From Jhaorihella thermophila (lineage in GTDB: Bacteria > Pseudomonadota > Alphaproteobacteria > Rhodobacterales > Rhodobacteraceae): DNA of 64,000 nt. Positions 55,368 to 64,000 of this stretch are shown here, piece after piece. The stretch is from the NCBI RefSeq assembly GCF_900108275.1, contig NZ_FNVD01000007.1:147994-211993 (forward strand). Reading direction: 5' to 3'. The number at the start of each line of letters is the position of its first letter. Position 1 is the stretch's first letter. Made by a program: the position numbers and the translations under genes. The notes beneath the pieces are model-generated. The model saw nothing but the letters and a program-made list of their open reading frames with translations, made no database searches and had not been told where the DNA came from.

Positions 55368-56856
55368 GCGGTCCGGCGCGCCTCCAACCCCGCGAGAATC
55401 TCGCCCAGCGCGAGGTTCTGATCGATGTCGATCTCGCCGCCGACGCCGTCCTTGGCATTGGCCTCGAACAGCGCATCCAGCGCGAACACCCAGTCGGACC
55501 AGTAGTCCTCGGCCACCGGGCGGGGGCGCGACGGCAGGTCGTCGGCACTGTCAGACTCCGGACGGTCGGCAAAAACCGGGCGCCGGCCACCGTCCGGCTG
55601 GTCCACATGGGGCCGCTCGGACTCCGGCAGATCCCGCATCCCCAGCGTGGCGACGAAATCGTTGATCACCTCCGCGCTCAGGATCGCGGCGGGCGCGGCC
55701 AGCCGCGCGTCGATCGGCGCGGACAGCGCGGCCGAGGCCACCATCACCCGCTCGCCCCCCCCCACGACATGGTGGTTGGTCAGAACCCGGCCCGGCGCCA
55801 CGACAAAGCCCGATCCGACCGCCAGCCCCTGTGCCCCGCGCGCCAGCACCAGCACCGAACGCGTCTCGATCCAGTCCAGCAGCGTCTGCCCCGCCTCGTC
55901 CGGGCCGACCTGCACGCGCCCGGCCGGGCTGGGCAGGATCGCGTCGGGGCGCGCGGCGGCCCGTTCGGGCGGCGCGGTGCCCATCGGCGGCGGCACCAGC
56001 CCGTCCGGCGTGACCCCGTCGGGCAGCAGCAGCACGCCATCGGGGCGGCACATCGCGCCGTCCAGCACCGCCTGAAGCTGATCGCGCCGCGCGCGCAACT
56101 CCGCGTTCAGGGCCTGCTGCGCAGCCAGCCGGGCATGGTCGTCGATCGCCGCCGGCGCGGGCTTGGGGAAAATCCGCGTGCCCGGCATCACGAGCCAGGC
56201 CAGCACCAGCCCGGCCAGAACCAGCAGCACCAAGAGCGGCGCCCAGGCCCAGGCAGAGATCGTCATGGCATGCCCGGACACGCCCGTCGCCGCCGCGGCG
56301 GGCCGCGCATCGGTCGCGGCGTGGGCCGCGGACCCGGTGGGCGCGGCCCCGGTCAGCCGGTCGAGGTTCAGCGGCAGATACCGCCCCAGCGTCGCGGCGT
56401 AATGCGCCGGCCGGGCCGAGACATTCGCGCCGCCGCCGCCGGGCAGCAGCCCCCAGTTCACGATCACCGGGCGGCCATCCACCACCATCACGTCATCCCC
56501 GCCCGGCACGCTGAGCGCGCCCAGCACCAGATCTGCGCAGGACCGATCCCCAGCCAACGCCCGCAACGGCCGCAGATGTTCGGCCAGATAGGCCTCGGCC
56601 CGATCGCGTTCTTCCCCCGTCAAGGCCGAAAGCGGCCGCGCCTCGCCCGTGCCGCGCGCATACCACGACACGGTGGGGGCGCCGCATCGTTGCCGCGGCT
56701 GACCAGCGGCTCGGCAAACAGCGCCGCCGTGGCCGGGCCAGCCCGGTCGGACAAGAGCGCGTGCAGCTCGGCATGGCGCTCCAGCACCGGACGTCCGCCG
56801 GCCTCGACCAGGTCCGAAGGCGAGATGCGGGTCTTGGTCAGAAAGAGATCGGCCAT
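55364..56856 (-). pseudogene. Trypsin-like membrane protein, frameshifted and probably internally deleted
   Basis: ATG 56856 (behind AGGAGGTGAC) encodes MADLFLTKTRISPSDLVEAGG and continues until a five-G run (plus 56675-56679); one more base joins it to TVSWYARGTGEARPLSALTGEE. A TM follows (WAWAPLLVLLVLAGLVLAWLV), then a helical linker and the start of a trypsin fold, SGFVVAPGRVLTNHHVV, with its catalytic His. About 20 residues later, near 55690, the sequence changes to a different protein (EVINDFVATLGMRDLP...EDYWSDWVFALDALFEAN). The Asp and the GNSGGP block are missing, so a deletion fusing two genes is likely. Length 1493 fits a one-base loss. Confidence 0.66.
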
Positions 56857-56860
56857 GTCG

Positions 56861-57539
56861 TCACCTCCTGGCACGGCGCAGCGTGGCCGAGCCCCGCCCA
56901 TTGGTTTCCGGTTGATAGGTATCGCATTGCGCCAGCCCCTTGGCATCCAGCGAACAGGTGATGTCGCGCCGGAACACGTACATCCCGTTGCCGCAGCGCA
57001 GATTGCCCGGCTCGCGCATGGTCAGCCGACCGTTTCCGGGCATCCGGCCGCTGATCCGGCCCTTCCAGCTGATGCCGTTGGTGGCGCGCATCTCTTCGGT
57101 GCCCCGGCCGTTCCTGTCGAAACAGATACGCCAGTAGTTGAACCGGGTGATCGCCCCGGTGTCGATGTCGCGCGCAGCGTAATCCGAGGACAACAACCAG
57201 CAGCCCTCCATCACCGAAATGTCTTCCTTGTCAAAGGCTTCGGGGTCCAGCCCGCTGGGCGTGGGCGGGCGGCTCTGGCGCAACGGCCAGGCACTGCGTC
57301 AAGGCCAGCGCCTTCTCCAGCGCCGCGATCCGCGCCCGCAGCGCCTGCGTCTGAGTCTCTTCCCGCGCAAGCTGCCCCAGAACCGCCCGGTCCGGGGCGG
57401 CTTCGCACCATTCCAGCACCGCGGTTGAAAACGGCACGCGCAGGCCGCAGGCCTGCAGCGCCAGCCAGGCCGAGGCCCCGACCGTCGGCACCAGAAGAAG
57501 CCCGAACGGAATTACCGCAAACCGCATTGCATCCTTCAT
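56861..57539 (-). pseudogene. Membrane-anchored coiled-coil protein, frameshifted in the middle
   Basis: ATG 57539 encodes MKDAMRFAVIPFGLLLVPTVGASAWLAL (signal/anchor) and a coiled coil (LAREETQTQALRARIAALEKALALTQ). Between 57231 and 57298 the frame changes to SRPPTPSGLDPEAFDKEDISVMEGCWLLSSDY..., a Cys-containing beta-like domain ending CDTYQPETNGRGSATLRR. Length 679 is one more than a multiple of three (225 aa restored). First gene of the operon; the trypsin-like gene starts 4 bp after its stop. No family recognised. Confidence 0.65.
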
Positions 57540-57785
57540 CCCGCCGCCGACCACTGGGGGACGCAGGGTGCCTTGGCCTACCCTACGCCGCGCGGCGTTC
57601 GTGTCGAAAGGGCGACAGCCGCCCGCAAGCACCCGTGACAGCACGAAAAAAGCCGATTCCGGCAAAGTTCCGCCCGTCCGGCCGGGCATGGTGAGACGAT
57701 TGCGCGCCCGCGACTGCGCCCTTGCGGCGGCAATGGCGGGCGGGCTATTGGCAGAGACAGGCGAACCAGAGCACGAGACGGATTC

Positions 57786-58757
57786 ATGACCACATGCACC
57801 CAACCGGCCCCTTTCGACGACCAGATGCTGTCGCTGGCGATCGCCCGCGTCTCCGAGGCCGCGGCGATTGCCGCCGCCGGGCTGATCGGGCGCGGCGATG
57901 AAAAGGCCGCCGATCAGGCCGCCGTGAATGCGATGCGCGAACAGCTCAACGGGCTCGACATCGCCGGCACGGTTGTCATCGGCGAAGGCGAGCGCGACGA
58001 GGCGCCGATGCTGTTCATCGGCGAAGAGGTCGGCACCGGGGCCGGCCCCGCGGTGGATATCGCGCTGGATCCGCTGGAAGGCACCACGCTGACCGCCAAG
58101 GACATGCCCGGCGCGCTGACCGTGATCGCCATGGGACCGCGCGGGTCGCTTCTGCATGCGCCCGACGTCTACATGGACAAGCTGGCCGTGGGACCGGGCT
58201 ACGCCCCCGAGGTGGTGACGCTCGACATGTCGCCGGCCGAGCGGGTCGAGGCACTGGCCCGTGCCAAGGGCTGCGCACCTGCCGACATCACCGTCTGCAT
58301 CCTGGACCGGCCGCGCCACGCGCAGATGATCGCCGAGATACGCGGCACCGGCGCGGCGATCCGGCTCATCACCGATGGCGACATCGCCGGTGTCATGCAC
58401 TGCGCCGAACCGGAAAAGACCGGCATCGACATGTATATGGGATCGGGCGGCGCGCCCGAAGGTGTTCTGGCGGCGGCGGCGCTCAAGACCATGGGCGGGC
58501 AGATCCAGGGGCGGCTGCTGTTTCGCAACGACGACGAACGCGACCGCGCGGCAAGGGCCGGGATCACCGATCTGGATCGGGTCTATGCCCGCGACGACAT
58601 GGCGACGGCGGATGTCGTGTTCGCGGCGACCGGCGTGACCGGCGGCAATCTGCTGCCGCGCGTACGGCGCAACGGCGGCTGGGTGGAAACCAGCACGCTG
58701 CTGATGCGGTCGGCCACCGGATCGGTGCGGCGGATCGACTATCGCGGCCGGCCGTGA
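57786..58757 (+). CDS. glpX: Class II fructose-1,6-bisphosphatase
   Basis: Gluconeogenic/Calvin-cycle phosphatase of the lithium-sensitive fold. 323 residues with the metal sites VVIGEGERDEAPMLFIGE and VDIALDPLEGTTLTAKDM, and MYMGSGGAPEGVLAAAAL for substrate binding. It is 4 bp upstream of recJ and co-transcribed. In many Rhodobacterales I recall hom - glpX - recJ as one operon; here hom is 11.4 kb away on the other strand. Confidence 0.95.
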   Translation: MTTCTQPAPFDDQMLSLAIARVSEAAAIAAAGLIGRGDEKAADQAAVNAMREQLNGLDIAGTVVIGEGERDEAPMLFIGEEVGTGAGPAVDIALDPLEGTTLTAKDMPGALTVIAMGPRGSLLHAPDVYMDKLAVGPGYAPEVVTLDMSPAERVEALARAKGCAPADITVCILDRPRHAQMIAEIRGTGAAIRLITDGDIAGVMHCAEPEKTGIDMYMGSGGAPEGVLAAAALKTMGGQIQGRLLFRNDDERDRAARAGITDLDRVYARDDMATADVVFAATGVTGGNLLPRVRRNGGWVETSTLLMRSATGSVRRIDYRGRP

Positions 58758-58761
58758 CCGC

Positions 58762-60534
<1,773 letters not shown>

Positions 60535-60591
60535 CCACCCGTCACCCGGTCGAGGGGCAAAAAATTTTCACCCCATCCCCAATTTTTTCCC

Positions 60592-60619
60592 TTGCGCCCC
60601 CGGGCGGTATTCCTTAAAG
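60592..60619 (+). promoter_or_regulatory. Promoter candidate for tRNA-Glu
   Basis: TTGCGC (60592-60597) and TTAAAG (60614-60619) with a 16-bp spacer, ending 17 bp before the tRNA 5' end. The upstream flank is A/T-rich (AAAAAATTTT, CAATTTTTT), like an UP element of stable RNA genes. Confidence 0.4.
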
Positions 60620-60636
60620 ACGCGCTCACACCGGAT

Positions 60637-60711
60637 GGCCCGTTCGTCTATCGGTTAGGACGCCAGGTTTTCAACCTGGAAAGAGGGGTTCGATTCCCCT
60701 ACGGGCTGCCA
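60637..60711 (+). tRNA. tRNA-Glu (anticodon TTC)
   Basis: A 75-base cloverleaf with the CCA end encoded. Acceptor stem GGCCCGT/ACGGGCT (first pair G-U), anticodon stem CCAGG/CCTGG with loop TTTTCAA giving TTC at 60670-60672, and T arm GGGG-TTCGATT-CCCC. Lies 102 bp after recJ. Confidence 0.97.
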
Positions 60712-60899
60712 CTTCATCTCGCTTCCACAGGCTTCAAGATCGCACTGCCAAGCGGTTGCTGTGACATTGTTTTTCCGGTGTTCGCCGGGTGCACCGGGCA
60801 TGTTGCGCCGGCAAGAACCTTGTTGTGTGCCCTGCCCCGCGCCTAAGCTGCCTTCGCACCGCCCATGCGCATTGAAAGGCGGGACAGGAGGGAATCCCG

Positions 60900-61865
60900 G
60901 TGACGGACAGAGCAACGAAACCACAAGCGAAACCGGCCCCCGCGCCCCCGGAGAGACGGCAAACCGACCTACCGTGGAAATCCCCCAAACCGGGGCGCGA
61001 AGACCCCGAGGCCCCCGCGTTGATCCGCGCCCTGATGGAAAGCCCCGAATACCGTCAGGCCGATCGCGACGTCGCCTTTCTTCAGCAGGATGCGACGCGC
61101 GGCGTGCGACTGCAGCTTGACTACCAGAAGGCGGAAACACTGCTGGAGAGGGCCGGAATCGAACATTCCATCGTGGTCTTTGGCAGCACCCGCATCCCCG
61201 AACCCAGAGCCGCAAGAGAAAGGGCGGAAGAGGCCCGCGCGCGGCTGGAGCTGACCCCCCATGATTCGCAGGCCGCCCGCTGCCTGCGCGTGGCCGAACG
61301 CATCCTCGACAAGAGCCGCTACTACGATGAAGCCCGCGCCTTTGGCCGGATCGTGGGACAGGTCAGCCACGAAACCGGCGGCCGGCTGGTGCTGGTCACC
61401 GGCGGCGGCCCGGGCATGATGGAGGCGGCCAATCGCGGCGCGCATGACGCGGGCGCCCCGACCGTGGGGCTGAACATCACGCTGCCGCATGAACAATATC
61501 CCAACCCCTATCTGACGCCGGGGCTGTGTTTCAGTTTCCACTATTTCGCCATTCGCAAGCTGCATTTCCTGCTGCGCGCACGGGCTCTGGTGATGTTCCC
61601 CGGCGGCTATGGCACGATGGACGAGATGTTCGAGGCGCTGACCCTGATCCAGACCCGCAAGATCGCGCCGGTTCCGGTGGTTCTGGTCGGGCGCGAGTTC
61701 TGGTGCCGCGCCTTCGATCCCGATTTTCTGGTCGAGGAAGGCGTGATCGACCCCGAGGACCGCGACCTGTTCTGGTATGCCGAAACCGCACAAGAGGCCT
61801 GGGACGACATCTGCACCTGGTATCGGCGCAGCGGCCGGCCTCTCGTCGAGGACGCGGCCCGATGA
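60900..61865 (+). CDS. LOG-family Rossmann-fold protein (TIGR00730-like)
   Basis: 321 residues from GTG. The lysine-decarboxylase-like motif PGGYGTMDE, preceded by GGGPGMMEAANRGAHDAG, defines the LOG/PpnN group of nucleotide 5'-monophosphate nucleosidases. The 110-residue N-terminal extension (AAP-rich start, then LQQDATRGVRLQLDYQKAE) makes it longer than the plant-type LOG and closer to the PpnN-like long form. The stop overlaps the next start as ATGA. Confidence 0.85.
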   Translation: MTDRATKPQAKPAPAPPERRQTDLPWKSPKPGREDPEAPALIRALMESPEYRQADRDVAFLQQDATRGVRLQLDYQKAETLLERAGIEHSIVVFGSTRIPEPRAARERAEEARARLELTPHDSQAARCLRVAERILDKSRYYDEARAFGRIVGQVSHETGGRLVLVTGGGPGMMEAANRGAHDAGAPTVGLNITLPHEQYPNPYLTPGLCFSFHYFAIRKLHFLLRARALVMFPGGYGTMDEMFEALTLIQTRKIAPVPVVLVGREFWCRAFDPDFLVEEGVIDPEDRDLFWYAETAQEAWDDICTWYRRSGRPLVEDAAR

Positions 61866-63232
61866 GGATCTCCTTTCACGGGGCCGCGCGGGGCGTGACC
61901 GGATCCTGCCACCTGGTCGAGATCGGCCGCCGCCGAATTCTGATCGATTGCGGCATGTTCCAAGGCAACAAGGAGCTTGACGAGGAAAACGCCCGTCCCT
62001 TCGGCTTTGCCGCCGGGTCGGTGGACGTTCTGCTGCTGACGCACGCGCATCTCGACCATTGCGGGCGCATTCCCCTGCTGGTGCAACGCGGCTTTCGCGG
62101 CGAGATCATCTGCACCGCCGCCACCCGGGATCTGGCCCGGCTGGTGATGATGGATGCCGCCCACCTGCAGGAGGAAGACGCTCGCCATGCCCGCCGGCAC
62201 GGCCAGCCCCGCGCGCCTCTCTACGACACGATGGACGTGTTCGACGCGCTCGACCGTTTTGGCAGGACGGCCGAGCTTGGCCGCGCGGTCGATCTGGGCC
62301 ACGGGATCCGAGCCACCTTCTTCGAGGCGGGCCATATCCTGGGCTCGGCGAGCGTGCTGCTGGAAGCCGAAGAGGACGGCCGCACCCGCCGCATCCTGTT
62401 TTCGGGAGATATAGGCCCGCGCGGCCGGCCGCTGCTGAACGATCCCGCCCCGCCGCCGAATGCCGACGTGGTGGTCATGGAAACCACCTATGGCGACCGC
62501 GATCACCGCTCGCTTCAGGCTTCGGTCGATGAGTTGTTCGCAGCCATTCGCGGCGCTCAGCGGCGCGGCGGGAACGTCATCATCCCCACCTTCGCCTTGG
62601 AACGCGCGCAGGAGCTGCAGTTCTTTCTGCGTCAGGGCGTTGCCTCCGGCGCGATCGGACCGACGGTCGATATCTATCTTGATTCGCCGATGGCGATCTC
62701 GGCCACGCGCCTGTTTCGCCGCCACCCCGAGGCGCTGAAGCCCGACCTTGCCCGGATGCTGACCCGGGGCAAGGATCCGTTCTCTGTCAAGGGGCTGCAC
62801 TATGTGACCGACCCGTCGGAGTCGCGCGATCTAAACCGCATTCGTTCAGGGGCGATCATCATGGCGGGATCGGGCATGTGCACCGGCGGACGGGTGCGCC
62901 ATCACCTGAGCCACAACCTCGCCCGGCGCGAGAACGCGGTGATCTTCGTCGGATTCGCCGCCGAAGGCACGCTGGCGCGGCTCATCATCGACGGCGCACC
63001 CACGGTGCGCCTTTTTGGAAAGGAAGTCCACATTCGCGCCCATATCCACACGATCAACGGCTTTTCGGCCCATGCCGGCCAATCGGACCTTCTGGACTGG
63101 CATCGCCGCGCCGGAAGCCCAAGACACAGCTTTCTGGTCCACGGCGAACCCGCGGCCATGCAGGCCTTTGCACGCAAACTCGGCCACCCCGAAGTCGAGA
63201 TTCCGCTGTTGCACCAGACTTACGATCTGTAG
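61862..63232 (+). CDS. MBL-fold beta-CASP RNA-processing hydrolase (YSH1/CPSF73-like)
   Basis: 456 residues. The metallo-beta-lactamase motif 2 is THAHLDHCG (58-66), with metal ligands in AGHILGSASV and FSGDIG, and the beta-CASP insert shows METTYGDRDH, IPTFALERAQE, MAGSGMCTGGRVRHHL and NGFSAHAGQSDLLDW (motifs A-C). Family members cleave RNA endonucleolytically or act as 5'-exonucleases. It is coupled to the LOG gene by ATGA. Confidence 0.9.
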   Translation: MRISFHGAARGVTGSCHLVEIGRRRILIDCGMFQGNKELDEENARPFGFAAGSVDVLLLTHAHLDHCGRIPLLVQRGFRGEIICTAATRDLARLVMMDAAHLQEEDARHARRHGQPRAPLYDTMDVFDALDRFGRTAELGRAVDLGHGIRATFFEAGHILGSASVLLEAEEDGRTRRILFSGDIGPRGRPLLNDPAPPPNADVVVMETTYGDRDHRSLQASVDELFAAIRGAQRRGGNVIIPTFALERAQELQFFLRQGVASGAIGPTVDIYLDSPMAISATRLFRRHPEALKPDLARMLTRGKDPFSVKGLHYVTDPSESRDLNRIRSGAIIMAGSGMCTGGRVRHHLSHNLARRENAVIFVGFAAEGTLARLIIDGAPTVRLFGKEVHIRAHIHTINGFSAHAGQSDLLDWHRRAGSPRHSFLVHGEPAAMQAFARKLGHPEVEIPLLHQTYDL

Positions 63233-63337
63233 TCCGGGTTCGGAAAGCGCCGTCTCGCCGGACATGTCCGCGCGCAACCGCTAGGCTGGCCCATTTGCCC
63301 CTTCGAAATACGCAACGCCCTGCCCCGAAATTCCTGC

Positions 63338-63364
63338 TTGTTTTTCACCGATCAACCGCATAGA
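63338..63364 (+). promoter_or_regulatory. Promoter candidate for tRNA-Ser
   Basis: TTGTTT (63338-63343) and CATAGA (63359-63364) with a 15-bp spacer, or TAGACA with 17 bp, just before the tRNA. The end of the -10 is only about 9 bp from the mature 5' end, so the leader would be very short; modest evidence. Confidence 0.3.
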
Positions 63365-63373
63365 CACGGCCTC

Positions 63374-63463
63374 GGAGACGTGGCCGAGTGGTCGAAGGCG
63401 CTCCCCTGCTAAGGGAGTATACCGGAAACGGTATCGAGGGTTCGAATCCCTTCGTCTCCGCCA
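63374..63463 (+). tRNA. tRNA-Ser (anticodon GCT)
   Basis: A 90-base type II tRNA with a long variable arm (TATACCGGAAACGGTAT) and CCA encoded. Acceptor GGAGACG/CGTCTCC, anticodon stem CTCCC/GGGAG with loop CTGCTAA giving GCT at 63408-63410, T arm AGGG-TTCGAAT-CCCT. Reads AGC/AGU serine codons. Confidence 0.97.
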
Positions 63464-64000
63464 CTTGCCATAGAGAGACTGTTCTCCCGATTTGGCTGCG
63501 GCCGGATTTTTCCGTTGTTTTCGAGAGTTATGCGGGAGGGGCTATTCACCGGCCTCAACGTTAGGAGGACCGGACGCGGTCTCTCAGGGCCGATATTCTC
63601 TGGACCTCTCGACTGCTCGCATTCGATGTAAAGCCCGCAACTGTTTGAAAATTCTCGGACATTTCCTTAGGCAACCTAAACACTTCGATGCCAGTGGCAT
63701 TCGTGGAAATGGACTATAATCCAACCCGTTCTAGTTCCCGCCCGCCCTCGCATCTCCCTATCGTCATTAAGTGTTTTCGGCGACGGCGGCATCGTGTCGG
63801 AGGAGGATACCATGAATCCCCGAGCCGCCGCGACGCACGCTTCGCTCGCGAGAGTTGGTGGCTTCGCGCTTGTAGACTCGGCCGTCTGGGACCTGTCCGT
63901 CGTCAGAGTTTTTCGGACAGCGCAAGCAGTTTCGTAACGGAGGCTCTGGTTCGGTTTCTGTCTGAGTTTAGGCGGCAGCGGCTTGATGTTGCAACCGGCG
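63464..64000. other. 537-bp stretch downstream of tRNA-Ser with no recognised gene
   Basis: Composition is less GC-rich and codon structure is absent compared with the rest of the window. Open frames here are short and non-conserved. One small frame with a strong ribosome site is listed separately. At the very end the minus strand reads RRLQHQAAAA-stop (stop at 63968-63970), which could be the C-terminus of a protein continuing beyond the window, perhaps a transposase. No copy of the tRNA 3' end is repeated in the window, so an attachment site is not shown. Confidence 0.5.
63812..63937 (+). CDS. Possible 41-residue small protein
   Basis: ATG 63812 follows GGAGGAGGATACC, a strong ribosome binding site, and opens a 41-codon frame (MNPRAAATHASLARVGGFAL...) to TAA 63935-63937. 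The product has no recognisable domain or clear TM. The ribosome site is the only support, and the frame lies in a region of unusual composition after a tRNA gene. Confidence 0.25.
   Translation: MNPRAAATHASLARVGGFALVDSAVWDLSVVRVFRTAQAVS

Noticed and set aside
50496..57539. All frameshifts in the envelope operon being sequencing errors
   Set aside because: Cannot be excluded for the homopolymer sites, but the 8-bp duplication is not a typical base-calling error and the rest of the window is nearly free of such breaks.
60560..60590. AAAAAATTTT with flanking GGGG/CCCC after recJ as a terminator
   Set aside because: The GC part of the stem is only four pairs around an A/T core and the position fits the upstream A/T-rich flank of the tRNA-Glu promoter at least as well.

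Overview
The window is a 64-kb chromosomal segment of high-GC DNA from an alphaproteobacterium, most likely of the Rhodobacteraceae (Rhodobacter/Paracoccus/Roseobacter group). I base this on gene content and neighbourhoods typical of that family: glyQ - small DUF6446-type membrane protein - glyS, a psd-pssA-pmtA phospholipid set with a Rhodobacter-type PE N-methyltransferase, DUF1523, SPOR/peptidoglycan-binding envelope proteins, ETF-QO next to a TPR protein and ispE, and hom/glpX/recJ. There is no rRNA, plasmid, prophage or CRISPR signal. The species is not determined.

Layout. 0-5.6 kb: DEAD-box helicase (5' end missing), EEP hydrolase, SelO, oligoendopeptidase F, small membrane protein. 5.8-11.5 kb: glycyl-tRNA synthetase operon and a divergent SPOR/PG-binding protein with a dead trypsin-like domain. 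11.7-16.6 kb: ThDP decarboxylase overlapping TrkH, a phasin-like protein with a histone-H1-like tail, FolE2. 16.7-19.6 kb: decayed IS110-like remnant, map, and a broken PepSY / cytochrome b561 / LuxR module. 19.8-25.3 kb: SfsA, a four-gene run (CinA-like, GNAT, AhpD-like, truncated OmpA-associated protein), LysR and AEC transporter. 25.4-32.8 kb: FadH, RppH, PS/PE/PC lipid genes, GNAT-adenosine kinase-nth operon. 32.9-46.4 kb: Ada-like methyltransferase, OmpA lipoprotein, FMN reductase, SmpB, a divergent sulfotransferase/glycosyltransferase pair, DUF1523, IspE, TPR protein, ETF-QO, pirin, homoserine dehydrogenase. 46.4-57.5 kb: small lipoprotein, TetR, and an eight-gene minus-strand envelope operon. 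57.8-63.5 kb: GlpX, RecJ, tRNA-Glu, LOG protein, beta-CASP hydrolase, tRNA-Ser; then about 540 bp of different character at the window end.

Two things stand out. First, a dispersed intergenic repeat of about 85 bp occurs at least eight times. It has two consecutive GC hairpins with compensatory stem changes, then GTATTT and one of two alternative 3' tails. Seven of eight copies lie just downstream of a gene's stop codon in that gene's orientation, which suggests a transcribed 3' element. Second, the minus-strand operon at 47.5-57.5 kb (coiled-coil membrane protein, trypsin-like membrane protein, Sel1-like membrane protein, secreted VWA protein, ABC ATPase, FtsX-like permease, secreted SUMF1-like protein, secreted PG-binding protein) reads as one envelope machine but carries at least six frameshifts, including a perfect 8-bp tandem duplication, plus a probable internal deletion. 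The rest of the window has only one other frameshift and one nonsense codon, both in the PepSY/b561/LuxR module.

Function assignments rest on motifs and remembered family features; no database search was run.
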